A stretch of DNA of 64,000 nucleotides, taken from positions 1 to 64,000 of the forward strand of contig NZ_JAEMUX010000010.1 of the NCBI RefSeq assembly GCF_016598475.1, written 5' to 3'. The notes beneath the pieces are model-generated. The model saw only the letters and a program-made list of their open reading frames with translations, had not been told where the DNA came from and made no database searches. Positions 18,203 to 26,007 of this stretch are shown piece by piece (positions within the stretch are counted from its first letter, which is position 1; each line of letters starts with the position of its first letter). The DNA comes from Streptomyces adelaidensis. GTDB taxonomy: Bacteria > Actinomycetota > Actinomycetes > Streptomycetales > Streptomycetaceae. A program made the translations under genes and the position numbers.

Positions 18203-18334
18203 TCAGTCCCCGCGACGCGTGAGCCGCGGAAACCGGGAGCAGTGCGCGGCGAACGTGTCCCACCGTGTGATTTCCCCCTCGGTCAGCACCGTGAAACTGC
18301 CGGTTGCGGGATGCTGAAGATAACGTTCGTTCAC
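18203..18334 (-). CDS. candidate 43-residue small protein
   Basis: A short frame from GTG 18334 with a coherent, non-repetitive composition (GSFTVLTEGEITRWDTF, then FPRLTRRGD at the end) and about three quarters G/C at third positions, lower than its neighbours. GGGAAA lies just before the start. It lies between the lipase and icmB with its own apparent intergenic space. The rest of 17869-18457 shows no gene. No family was recognised. Confidence 0.35.
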   Translation of the reverse strand: MNERYLQHPATGSFTVLTEGEITRWDTFAAHCSRFPRLTRRGD

Positions 18335-18457
18335 TTTCCCGGAGCGTGGTGCGGGTAGGGATTGGGTGTTCCATGGATCTGGTGCCGTGCGCACCTGTTC
18401 TGTGTCGCGTCGGTGCAGTCGTTTTCGAGTTGCTGTAGTCGTTTCATGGAGGCAGTG

Positions 18458-18874
18458 ATGGGTGTGGCAGCCGGTCCGATCCGAGTGGTGGTGGCCAAGC
18501 CGGGACTCGACGGCCACGATCGCGGGGCGAAGGTGATCGCGCGGGCGCTGCGCGACGCCGGTATGGAGGTCATCTACACCGGCCTCCACCAGACGCCGGA
18601 GCAGATCGTCGGCACCGCCATCCAGGAGGACGCCGACGCGATCGGCCTCTCCATCCTCTCCGGCGCCCACAACACGCTCTTCGCCGCCGTCATCGAACTC
18701 CTCAAGGAGCGCGACGCCGAGGACATCCTCGTCTTCGGCGGCGGCATCATCCCCGAGGCGGACATCGCGCCCCTCAAGGAGAAGGGTGTCGCGGAGATCT
18801 TCACGCCGGGGGCGACGACGGCGTCGATCGTGGAGTGGGTCCGGGCGAACGTGCGGCAGCCGGCCGGGACGTAG
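18458..18874 (+). CDS. icmB: isobutyryl-CoA mutase small, cobalamin-binding subunit
   Basis: A 138-residue B12-binding domain protein. The lower-ligand motif DGHDRGAK (His20) sits in [17 protein letters not shown], followed by [13 protein letters not shown] and VFGGGIIP, the three cobalamin-binding signatures. IcmB pairs with the large subunit IcmA, encoded elsewhere, to interconvert isobutyryl-CoA and n-butyryl-CoA. Its near identity to the remembered IcmB sequence supports this over a generic methylmalonyl-CoA mutase fragment. ATG 18458 has GGAGG about 5 bases upstream; ATG 18446 would overlap that site. Confidence 0.93.
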   Translation: MGVAAGPIRVVVAKPGLDGHDRGAKVIARALRDAGMEVIYTGLHQTPEQIVGTAIQEDADAIGLSILSGAHNTLFAAVIELLKERDAEDILVFGGGIIPEADIAPLKEKGVAEIFTPGATTASIVEWVRANVRQPAGT

Positions 18875-18929
18875 GCCTCCGGCGAGGGCGGGTTGGCGGG
18901 CTGGGTGGTTCGGTCGTTGTTCGGGTGCG

Positions 18930-18967
18930 GGTCGGTGGTGGCTGGTCGCGCAGTTCCCCGCGCCCCT
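18930..18967. repeat. Streptomyces intergenic repeat (CGCGCAGTTCCCCGCGCCCC type)
   Basis: The segment containing GGTCGCGCAGTTCCCCGCGC is a short element found dispersed in many Streptomyces genomes (from memory). A degenerate copy appears at about 60625-60665. Confidence 0.6.
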
Positions 18968-18999
18968 GAGGGAGACGGCCCTTCGGGCCGGTCTCCCTC
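18968..18999. terminator. bidirectional terminator between icmB and the DUF5691 gene
   Basis: A GAGGGAGACGGCCC arm, loop TTC, and a GGGCC-G-GTCTCCCTC arm form a strong stem with one bulged base. It lies between convergent genes. Confidence 0.7.
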
Positions 19000-19020
19000 G
19001 GACGGGTCTTCCTCGGTCGG

Positions 19021-20643
19021 TCATGGCGGCGGCGTCAGTTCTGACTGCATGGTGGCGCGCAGGCGCAAGGTGGTCGTGAGGCGTTGGAAGGCCTCGGCCC
19101 AGTAGCCGCCGGCGCCGGGGGCCGCGTTCTCGGGGTCCTCCGGTGTGGCGGTGAGCGGTTCGAGGCGTACGGCCTCCGCGGGGTCCAGGCACCGCTCGGC
19201 CAGGCCCATCACCCCGCTGAAACTCCAGGGATAACTGCCGGCGTCCCGAGCGATATTGAGGGCGTCCACCACGGCCCGCCCCAGCGGCGGAGCCCACGGC
19301 ACCGCGCACACCCCGAGCAGCTGAAACGCCTCGGACAACCCGTGCGTGGCGATGAACCCCGCCACCCACTCGGCCCGCTCCCCGTCCCCCAACGCCGCCA
19401 GCAGCTTCGCCCGCTCGGCGAGCGACACGGCTCCCGGCCCCCCGGCGTCGGGCGTGGAGGGCGTCCCCAGCAGCGCCCGTGACCAGCCCGGATCATGCTG
19501 CCGCACCGCCGCCCGGCACCACGCCCCGTGCAGCTCACCCCGCCAGTCGTCGGCGACCGGCAGCGCGACGATCTCCTCCGGCGTACGCCCCCCGAACCGC
19601 CGTGACCACGCCCCGAGCGGCGCCGCCTCCACCAACTGGCCCAGCCACCACGACCGTTCACCCCGGCCGGCCGGAGCCTTCGGGAGCACACCGTCGCGTT
19701 CCATGCCCGGGTCGCACTCGTGCGGAGGCTCGACCGCGATCGTGGGGGCGCTGCCGGTGTGATCGACGGCCACACAGGCGGTCGCCCGCTTCGCCATCCG
19801 CGCCGCGAGCGCCGAGGCGGGCAGCGCGGACAGCAACTCGGCCGCCGTGGCCCGCACATTCCGGCTGCGATCCGCCAACGCGGCCTCCAGGAACGGCTCG
19901 TCCTCCGCGACCAGCCCCGTACGCAGCGTGTCGAGGAACATGAGCCGGTCCTCGGCCCGTTCCGTCGGCCAGGTGGACGCCAGCAACTCCCGTGCCGGGA
20001 CGGCATCCCGGGCCCGGAGCGCCGTGAGCAGGGCGACACGCTCCGCGAACAGGCCCTCCGCCCAGAGGCGTCGGACCCGCTCCGGCTCGTCAGGACCGGG
20101 CAGCGCCGCGCCGCCGCCCGGCGCGGCACGCAGCGCGAAACGCCAGTCCGGGTTCAGCCGGGCCAGCCACCGCGCCCGCGCGCCCGCGAAGGCCAGGACG
20201 GCGGGACGCAGATCCGTACGGCCGCGCGCCGCGTCCAGCAGCGCGGGCAGGACCTCCGGGGGCGCCGCGTAGCCGTACGCGTTGGCCGATGCCAGCCACT
20301 GGGGCAGCAGCTCCATCAGATCGGGCGCCGCGCCCCGGCGGCCGCCGCCCGCGCCGGGCCGGTCGGCCAGCAACGTCGCCAGTCGCCGTGCCGCGGCGGG
20401 CGGCAGCCGCGGCCGCCGCTCCGGTGCCGCCGGCTCCGGCCGCACCGCCGCCCGCACCGGCCGTATCCCCGCCCTGCGCCGCACGGTCTCCACGGCCGCC
20501 GCGTCCAACAGGGCCACGGGCGCCTCCCGGCCCGACCCCGAGCCCGGGGGCGTACGACGATCCGTGCCGAGCAGCGCCGTGGTGACGAGCTCTTCCCAGG
20601 AGAGTCCCGCCGCGGGGGCCGAGGCGGGAGACGTGCTGCTCAT
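19021..20643 (-). CDS. DUF5691 family protein
   Basis: A 540-residue cytoplasmic protein. It opens with LSWEELVTTALLGTDRRTPP, the family signature. The middle is alpha-helical with HEAT-like pairs (FLEAALADRSRNVRATAAELL), suggesting a scaffold or binding role. No catalytic motif was seen. It is the second gene of the minus-strand arm after the SWIM protein (76-base gap), divergent from the MoxR-DUF5682-VWA arm. This company, as in other bacteria, suggests one functional unit. Biochemical function is unknown. Confidence 0.85.
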   Translation of the reverse strand: MSSTSPASAPAAGLSWEELVTTALLGTDRRTPPGSGSGREAPVALLDAAAVETVRRRAGIRPVRAAVRPEPAAPERRPRLPPAAARRLATLLADRPGAGGGRRGAAPDLMELLPQWLASANAYGYAAPPEVLPALLDAARGRTDLRPAVLAFAGARARWLARLNPDWRFALRAAPGGGAALPGPDEPERVRRLWAEGLFAERVALLTALRARDAVPARELLASTWPTERAEDRLMFLDTLRTGLVAEDEPFLEAALADRSRNVRATAAELLSALPASALAARMAKRATACVAVDHTGSAPTIAVEPPHECDPGMERDGVLPKAPAGRGERSWWLGQLVEAAPLGAWSRRFGGRTPEEIVALPVADDWRGELHGAWCRAAVRQHDPGWSRALLGTPSTPDAGGPGAVSLAERAKLLAALGDGERAEWVAGFIATHGLSEAFQLLGVCAVPWAPPLGRAVVDALNIARDAGSYPWSFSGVMGLAERCLDPAEAVRLEPLTATPEDPENAAPGAGGYWAEAFQRLTTTLRLRATMQSELTPPP

Positions 20644-20719
20644 GAGGGGTCCTTCCGTACGGGGACGGTCGGTCGGCCGAGGACGGACAGGGTCGGTGAG
20701 TCCGAAGGGAACCCGGGCC

Positions 20720-22090
20720 TCAGCACAGGGTCACCGCCTGCCCGGTCGCCCCCGGTGTCTCCTCGGCCCAAGCCGTCAGCGGTGTGAAGCCCCGGTGGCC
20801 GCATTCGCCGAAAACCGTGACGGGTGTGCCCCCGGAGAGGGCGACGAGGCGCCACAGACCGGGGCGGGAGCGAGCGGAGGGGGTGATGGGGAGGGCCAGG
20901 CCGCTGTCCGCGTCGGCCAGTTGCCAGGAGTCGCCGTCCGGGGTCGGTATGACACGGGTGAGCGTGACCGGGTACGAGTCCAGCCAGGGGTCGTCCCGGA
21001 GAGCCTCGCCGTAACGGGCCGCCGCCTCGGCCGGAGTGACCCCGGGCGGTCGTATGCAGGCGGGCTCGGGGGCCGAGAACCGCTCACCCAGAGCCGCTCG
21101 CAGTTGCCCCGCGCCCGGATAGGCCGAGACCTCCGCCTCGAAGGCGAGCCCCACCGGGAGGGACAGCTCGGGGGCGCGGCCGGCGGCTCCGTAGGAGAGG
21201 AGCAGCGCCGTACGGCCCGACTCGGTGCCATGGAGCCAGATGCGGCGGGTGGTGAGGCGGGAGTCGGAGGTGTCGTACTGGGCGAGGGCGAGCCAGCGGT
21301 CACGGACCGGCGGGCCCTCCGGGGAGCCGGGCAGGCCGATCCGGGAGCGGACGGTGCCCGCGAGGCCGTCCGGGAGGTGTTCGCGGCGCAGCCAGCCCTG
21401 GTCGAGGAGATGGAGCAGAGCGCACTCCTTCAGCAGCCGGACCGGCCAGCCGGGGCCCGAGCCCGGGATCGCACCCAATTCCCGCACCCGCGCGGCCAGT
21501 CCGGGGGCCTGCGCGTCGACCATGCGGGCCGCGGTCTCCTCCCACAGCCCGTACCCCGCCTGCTCCGTGGCGGCGAGGCCGCCGCGGAGCAGGTCGGTCA
21601 GGCGCTGTTCGAGCTCCGCCGCGCCCGCGGTGATCCGCTCGGCGCGCCGCTCGGCTCGGCGACGCACCGCCTCGGGATCAGCGGACGTGGCCCCAGATGC
21701 CGCGTCCGTCCTCGTCGTCCTCTCCGCTGCGCGCGTGCGGCGGCCTGACAGCCACTGCTGCGCCCAGTCCGGCGCCGCCCGCCCGGGCGACACGGCGCTG
21801 TCGGAGCCCGCCCAGAGCAGGAGCAGCCCCAGCGCATGCTTGCACGGGAACTTCCTGCTCGGACAACTGCACTTGTAGGCGGGCCCGGTGGAGTCCGCGA
21901 CGTCGATGACTGTCTGATACGGCTTGCTGCCACTGCCTTTGCATAGTCCCCACACCGTCCCCTCGTCCGAAGTGCCCGCCGCCGACCATGGTCCGGCCGC
22001 GGCGAGTTTGCTTCCGGCTTTGCGCGATGCTGCGTCAGGTGCCAATGCCAGCACCTGCTCAGCGGTCCAGCGCACCCCCTGCTGAGTCAT
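20720..22090 (-). CDS. SWIM zinc finger protein (YehQ-like)
   Basis: A 456-residue protein with an N-terminal SWIM zinc finger CxCx6CxH (Cys74, Cys76, Cys83, His85 in YKCSCPSRKFPCKHALG). A helical, Arg/Glu-rich middle and a large mixed C-terminal region follow, without recognised motifs. SWIM domains bind DNA or protein partners. It heads the minus-strand arm of the island, with ATG 22090 only 7 bases past a TAnnnT -10, so the transcript is probably leaderless. By content it corresponds to E. coli YehQ, itself uncharacterised. Confidence 0.88.
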   Translation of the reverse strand: MTQQGVRWTAEQVLALAPDAASRKAGSKLAAAGPWSAAGTSDEGTVWGLCKGSGSKPYQTVIDVADSTGPAYKCSCPSRKFPCKHALGLLLLWAGSDSAVSPGRAAPDWAQQWLSGRRTRAAERTTRTDAASGATSADPEAVRRRAERRAERITAGAAELEQRLTDLLRGGLAATEQAGYGLWEETAARMVDAQAPGLAARVRELGAIPGSGPGWPVRLLKECALLHLLDQGWLRREHLPDGLAGTVRSRIGLPGSPEGPPVRDRWLALAQYDTSDSRLTTRRIWLHGTESGRTALLLSYGAAGRAPELSLPVGLAFEAEVSAYPGAGQLRAALGERFSAPEPACIRPPGVTPAEAAARYGEALRDDPWLDSYPVTLTRVIPTPDGDSWQLADADSGLALPITPSARSRPGLWRLVALSGGTPVTVFGECGHRGFTPLTAWAEETPGATGQAVTLC

Positions 22091-22096
22091 GTTCTG

Positions 22097-22119
22097 AAGG
22101 TAGATCCCACCACTGACAA
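22097..22119 (-). promoter_or_regulatory. RecA-NDp (PafBC-type) promoter of the SWIM-DUF5691 arm
   Basis: On the minus strand TTGTCAGTG (22119-22111), 8 bases, then TACCTT (22102-22097). This is an exact fit to TTGTCRGTG-N8-TAnnnT, the LexA-independent DNA-damage promoter of actinobacteria. The A of ATG 22090 falls 7 bases after the -10. Confidence 0.8.
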
Positions 22120-22167
22120 TTGGCTTGCGCGACCTGATTTCCGCAGGTCAGACTGGATTGTCAGTGG
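22110..22167. repeat. divergent-promoter inverted repeat
   Basis: CCACTGACAAT (22110-22120) and ATTGTCAGTGG (22157-22167) are perfect 11-base inverted copies. Between them GACCTG (22131-22136) pairs with CAGGTC (22144-22149). The outer arms are the -35 boxes of the two opposing promoters. Confidence 0.9.
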
Positions 22168-22180
22168 CGTGGTGCAGTGT
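22158..22180 (+). promoter_or_regulatory. RecA-NDp-like promoter of the MoxR-DUF5682-VWA arm
   Basis: TTGTCAGTG at 22158-22166, then 8 bases, then CAGTGT, one base off the TAnnnT -10 consensus. It is probably weaker than, or co-activated with, the opposite promoter. The leader to ATG 22224 would be about 37 bases and contains GGAGGGGGA. Confidence 0.6.
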
Positions 22181-22223
22181 GGTCACCAGAACCGAACCGG
22201 CCGAGCTGGAGGGGGACTCAGCC

Positions 22224-23447
22224 ATGCCTGCGTCTGTTGATACGACCACTGTCGACCCGCGCCACAACCAGTCCGCGCCCGCGAACACGCACACGAACGC
22301 GCACCCGGACGAAGGAGCTGTGGCTTCGGGTGTGGGAGGAGTGACTTCGGGTGGAGGCGAGGGCGGAGGTGAGGTGCTGCGGGCACACGCCGAGCACGCT
22401 TTCGCGGCCGAACTCGCCGCGCTGGCCGAGCGGGACGACCGGCCCCGGCCCACCCGCTGGAAGTTGTCGCCGTGGGCCGTCGCCACGTATCTGCTCGGCG
22501 GCACACTGCCCGACGGCACGATCATCACACCCAAGTACGTGGGTCCGCGACGCATTATCGAGGTCGCCGTCACCACCCTCGCCACGGACCGCGCCCTGCT
22601 CTTGCTCGGCGTCCCCGGCACCGCCAAGACGTGGGTGTCCGAGCATCTCGCGGCGGCCGTCAGCGGCGACTCCACGCTGCTCGTGCAGGGCACGGCCGGC
22701 ACCCCGGAGGAGGCGATCCGCTACGGCTGGAACTACGCGCGGCTGCTCGCCCACGGTCCGAGCCGCGACGCCCTCGTGCCCAGCCCCGTCATGCGGGCCA
22801 TGGCGGAGGGCATGACGGCCCGCGTCGAGGAGCTGACCCGCATCCCGGCCGACGTCCAGGACACCCTGATCACGATCCTGTCCGAGAAGACGCTGCCGGT
22901 ACCGGAATTGGGGCAGGAGGTGCAGGCCGTCCGCGGCTTCAACCTGATCGCCACGGCCAACGACCGCGACCGCGGGGTCAACGACCTGTCGAGCGCCCTG
23001 CGCCGCCGATTCAACACGGTCGTGCTGCCGCTGCCGGAGAGCGCCGACGCCGAGGTAGACATCGTCTCGCGCCGCGTCGACCAGATCGGCCGCTCCCTCG
23101 ACCTGCCGACCGCACCCGACGCCATCGACGAGATCCGCCGAGTCGTCACCGTCTTCCGCGAGCTGCGCGACGGCGTCACCACGGACGGCCGTACGAAGCT
23201 GAAGTCCCCCAGCGGCACCCTGTCGACCGCCGAGGCGATCTCCGTCGTCACCAACGGGCTCGCCCTCGCCGCCCACTTCGGCGACGGCGTCCTGCGCGCC
23301 TCCGACGTCGCCGCAGGCATTCTCGGGGCCGTCGTCCGCGACCCGGCCGCCGACCGCGTCATCTGGCAGGAGTACCTGGAGGCGGTCGTACGTGAGCGCG
23401 ACGGCTGGACGGACTTCTACCGCGCCTGCCGCGAGGTGAGCGCGTGA
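22224..23447 (+). CDS. MoxR-type AAA+ ATPase (YehL-like)
   Basis: A 407-residue AAA+ ATPase. The disordered N-terminus (1-50) is followed by KLSPWAVATYLLGG, Walker A GVPGTAKT at 129-136, a Walker B region around ARVEELTRIPADVQD that is degenerate in its first acidic position, sensor 1 LIATANDRDRG, and arginine-finger segment ALRRRFNTVVLP. MoxR ATPases usually remodel partner proteins with VWA proteins as adaptors, fitting the VWA gene downstream. ATG 22224 has GGAGGGGGA upstream. The stop overlaps the next start (GTGA). Confidence 0.92.
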   Translation: MPASVDTTTVDPRHNQSAPANTHTNAHPDEGAVASGVGGVTSGGGEGGGEVLRAHAEHAFAAELAALAERDDRPRPTRWKLSPWAVATYLLGGTLPDGTIITPKYVGPRRIIEVAVTTLATDRALLLLGVPGTAKTWVSEHLAAAVSGDSTLLVQGTAGTPEEAIRYGWNYARLLAHGPSRDALVPSPVMRAMAEGMTARVEELTRIPADVQDTLITILSEKTLPVPELGQEVQAVRGFNLIATANDRDRGVNDLSSALRRRFNTVVLPLPESADAEVDIVSRRVDQIGRSLDLPTAPDAIDEIRRVVTVFRELRDGVTTDGRTKLKSPSGTLSTAEAISVVTNGLALAAHFGDGVLRASDVAAGILGAVVRDPAADRVIWQEYLEAVVRERDGWTDFYRACREVSA

Positions 23448-25825
23448 CGGGGCGGGGGGAGGGGGAGGGGGAGGGGGAGGAGGCGACGACCTGCGGCGGG
23501 CCCCTGCTGCTCGGCGTACGGCATCACGGGCCGGGGTCGGCGCGGGCGGTGCGGGCCGCGCTGGACGCGGCGCGGCCCCGGGTGGTGCTGATCGAGGGGC
23601 CACCGGAGGCCGACGAGCTGATCCCGCTCGCCGCCGACGAGGACATGCGGCCCCCGGTCGCCCTCCTCGCCCATGCCGTGGACGAGCCCGGCCGCTCGGT
23701 CTTCTGGCCCCTCGCCGGGTTCTCCCCGGAATGGGTGGCCATCCGCTGGGCCCTGGCCCACGGTGTTCCGGCCCGCTTCATCGACCTTCCGGCCACGCAC
23801 ACGCTGGCCTGGGGGGAGCGGACCGCTGCCCAGCCGGAGGGACCGGCTTCCCAGTCGGACGAACCGGCGGAGGAGGCCGTCCGGGGCGATCCGCTCGGCG
23901 CGCTCGCCGAAGCCGCCGGTTATGACGATGCCGAGCGCTGGTGGGAGGACGTGATCGAGCACCGGGGGACGGGCGGGGACGTGTTCGCGCCGTTCGCCGT
24001 GCTGGAGGAGGCCATGGGGGCGCTGCGGGAGGTGTACGGGACCGGGGGGCACGACCGGGATCCCGTGCGGGAGGCGTACATGCGGTCGCAGCTGCGGGCC
24101 GCGCAGAAGGAGTTCGGCGACGAGGCCGTGGCTGTCGTGTGCGGGGCGTGGCATGTGCCCGCGTTGCGGGAGAAGCGGACCGTCACCGCCGACCGGGCGC
24201 TGCTGAAGGGGCTGCCCAAGGTCAAGGCGGACATGACCTGGGTGCCGTGGACGCACCGGCGGCTGGCCCGGGCCGGCGGCTACGGCGCGGGGATCGAATC
24301 GCCCGGTTGGTACGGGCATCTGTTCGACGCGCCCGACCGTCCCGTGGAGCGGTGGCTGACCAAGGTGGCGGGGCTGCTGCGCGAGGAGGACCGGATCGTC
24401 TCCCCCGCACATGTCATCGAGGCGGTGCGGCTGGCCGAGACGCTCGCCGCCATGCGTGGCCGCCCCCTGCCCGGGCTGACCGAGACCACCGACGCCGTAC
24501 GAGCGGTGATGTGCGAGGGCTCGGACGTGCCGCTGTCGCTGGTGCGCGACCGGCTGGTGGTCGGCGATGTGCTGGGAGAGGTGCCCGCGTCGGCGCCGGC
24601 GGTGCCCTTGCAGCGGGACCTGGCGCGGGCCCAGCGGCGGCTGCGGCTCAAGCCGGAGGCGCTGGAGCGGGAGTTGGAGCTCGACCTGCGCAAGGAGAAC
24701 GACGCCGAGCGCGGCCGTCTGCTGCACCGGCTGCGGCTGCTCGGCATCGAGTGGGGCGAGCCGTCGGCCTCGCGCGGCAGCACCGGTACGTTCCGGGAGA
24801 CCTGGCGGCTGCGCTGGGAGCCGGAGCTGGCGGTGCGGGTCGCCGAGGCCGGGGTGTGGGGGACCACCGTGCTGGCCGCGGCGATGGCAAAGGCCGAGGC
24901 GGACGCGGTCACGGCCGGGTCGCTCGCCGACATCACCGCGCTCGCCGAGCGCTGCCTGCTCGCCGAACTCCCCGACGCCCTGCCGGTGGTGATGCGGGTG
25001 CTCGCCGATCGCGCCGCCCTCGACGCCGACGTCGGCCACCTCGCCCAGGCCCTCCCGGCCCTGGTCCGCTCCCTCCGCTACGGCGACGTCCGCGCCACCG
25101 ACACCCGGGCGCTGGCCGAGGTCGCCGCCGGACTCGCCGAGCGCGTCTTCGTCGGCCTGCCACCCGCCTGCTCCGCCCTCGACACTGACGCGGCACAGGA
25201 GATGCGCCGCCATGTGGACGCCGTGCACGGCGCGGTGGCACTGCTCGGCGACGCCGTCACGGCGGTACACGCGGCCCGGGACGGCGAGATACGGGGCCGC
25301 TGGCACTCGGTGCTCCACGTCCTCTCCCGGCGGGACACCGTCCCGGGGGTCATCCGAGGGCGGGCCCTGCGACTCCTGCTGGACGACGGGGAGCTGGCGC
25401 AGGAGGAGGCGGCCCGGCTCATGGGGCTCGTCCTCTCGCCCGGTACGGCGCCGGCCGACGCGGCGGCCTGGATCGAGGGGTTCGTCGGCGGCGGCTCCGG
25501 CGGCGGGCTGCTGCTGGTGCACGACGAACGGCTGCTGGGGCTGGTGGACGCCTGGCTGACCGGGGTGCCGGGGGACGCGTTCACCGACGTACTGCCGTTG
25601 CTGCGGCGGACGTTCTCGGCGTATGAGCCGGGAGTGCGGCGGACGCTCGGGGAGCTGGTGCGGCGTGGGCCGGGGCAGCGGGGGAGCGCGGTGGCGGGTG
25701 GGTCCGGCACGGCGGGCTTCGCGGCCGATCTCGACGGCGACCGGGCGGACGCGGTGCTGCCGGTGGTGCGGCTGCTGCTCGGCCTGGACGGCGCCGATGA
25801 CAACGATGTGGTGGGGGTGGCGTGA
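23444..25825 (+). CDS. DUF5682 family protein (YehM-like), possibly TIKI/ChaN-like enzyme
   Basis: A 793-residue protein starting at GTG 23444 inside the MoxR stop. After a Gly/Glu-rich start, the first ~260 residues hold GVRHHGPGSARAV (His27, His28), VVLIEGPPEAD (Glu51) and VVCGAWHVPAL (His237). This His, Glu-Gly, G-x-x-His order recalls the TIKI/TraB/ChaN putative metalloprotease superfamily (inference). The long C-terminal part is helical. It matches the DUF5682 component that accompanies MoxR, VWA and SWIM proteins. Substrate unknown. Confidence 0.88.
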   Translation: MTGRGEGEGEGEEATTCGGPLLLGVRHHGPGSARAVRAALDAARPRVVLIEGPPEADELIPLAADEDMRPPVALLAHAVDEPGRSVFWPLAGFSPEWVAIRWALAHGVPARFIDLPATHTLAWGERTAAQPEGPASQSDEPAEEAVRGDPLGALAEAAGYDDAERWWEDVIEHRGTGGDVFAPFAVLEEAMGALREVYGTGGHDRDPVREAYMRSQLRAAQKEFGDEAVAVVCGAWHVPALREKRTVTADRALLKGLPKVKADMTWVPWTHRRLARAGGYGAGIESPGWYGHLFDAPDRPVERWLTKVAGLLREEDRIVSPAHVIEAVRLAETLAAMRGRPLPGLTETTDAVRAVMCEGSDVPLSLVRDRLVVGDVLGEVPASAPAVPLQRDLARAQRRLRLKPEALERELELDLRKENDAERGRLLHRLRLLGIEWGEPSASRGSTGTFRETWRLRWEPELAVRVAEAGVWGTTVLAAAMAKAEADAVTAGSLADITALAERCLLAELPDALPVVMRVLADRAALDADVGHLAQALPALVRSLRYGDVRATDTRALAEVAAGLAERVFVGLPPACSALDTDAAQEMRRHVDAVHGAVALLGDAVTAVHAARDGEIRGRWHSVLHVLSRRDTVPGVIRGRALRLLLDDGELAQEEAARLMGLVLSPGTAPADAAAWIEGFVGGGSGGGLLLVHDERLLGLVDAWLTGVPGDAFTDVLPLLRRTFSAYEPGVRRTLGELVRRGPGQRGSAVAGGSGTAGFAADLDGDRADAVLPVVRLLLGLDGADDNDVVGVA

Positions 25826-26007
25826 TGGCGAACGACGGAGCACGGACGTGGAAGCCGGGGCGGCGGGAGGCCGAGACGGTGGACACCCCGGGCGGGGACG
25901 GGCCCGGGCAAGGCCACGGCGACGGGTTCCGGGCCGATATCGGCACGGCGACGACCGTGGCGGTGATCCCGCTCTGGGACCGGCCTCGTACGGGGGTGCG
26001 CGGATGA
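25825..26007 (+). CDS. small coupled ORF between DUF5682 and VWA genes
   Basis: A 60-residue frame whose ATG overlaps the DUF5682 stop (TGATG) and whose stop overlaps the VWA ATG (ATGA). The sequence is Gly/Asp/Arg-rich with a short hydrophobic patch (TATTVAVIPLW). It may be a genuine small subunit or only a coupling relay that carries ribosomes to the VWA gene. No family was recognised. Confidence 0.45.
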   Translation: MANDGARTWKPGRREAETVDTPGGDGPGQGHGDGFRADIGTATTVAVIPLWDRPRTGVRG

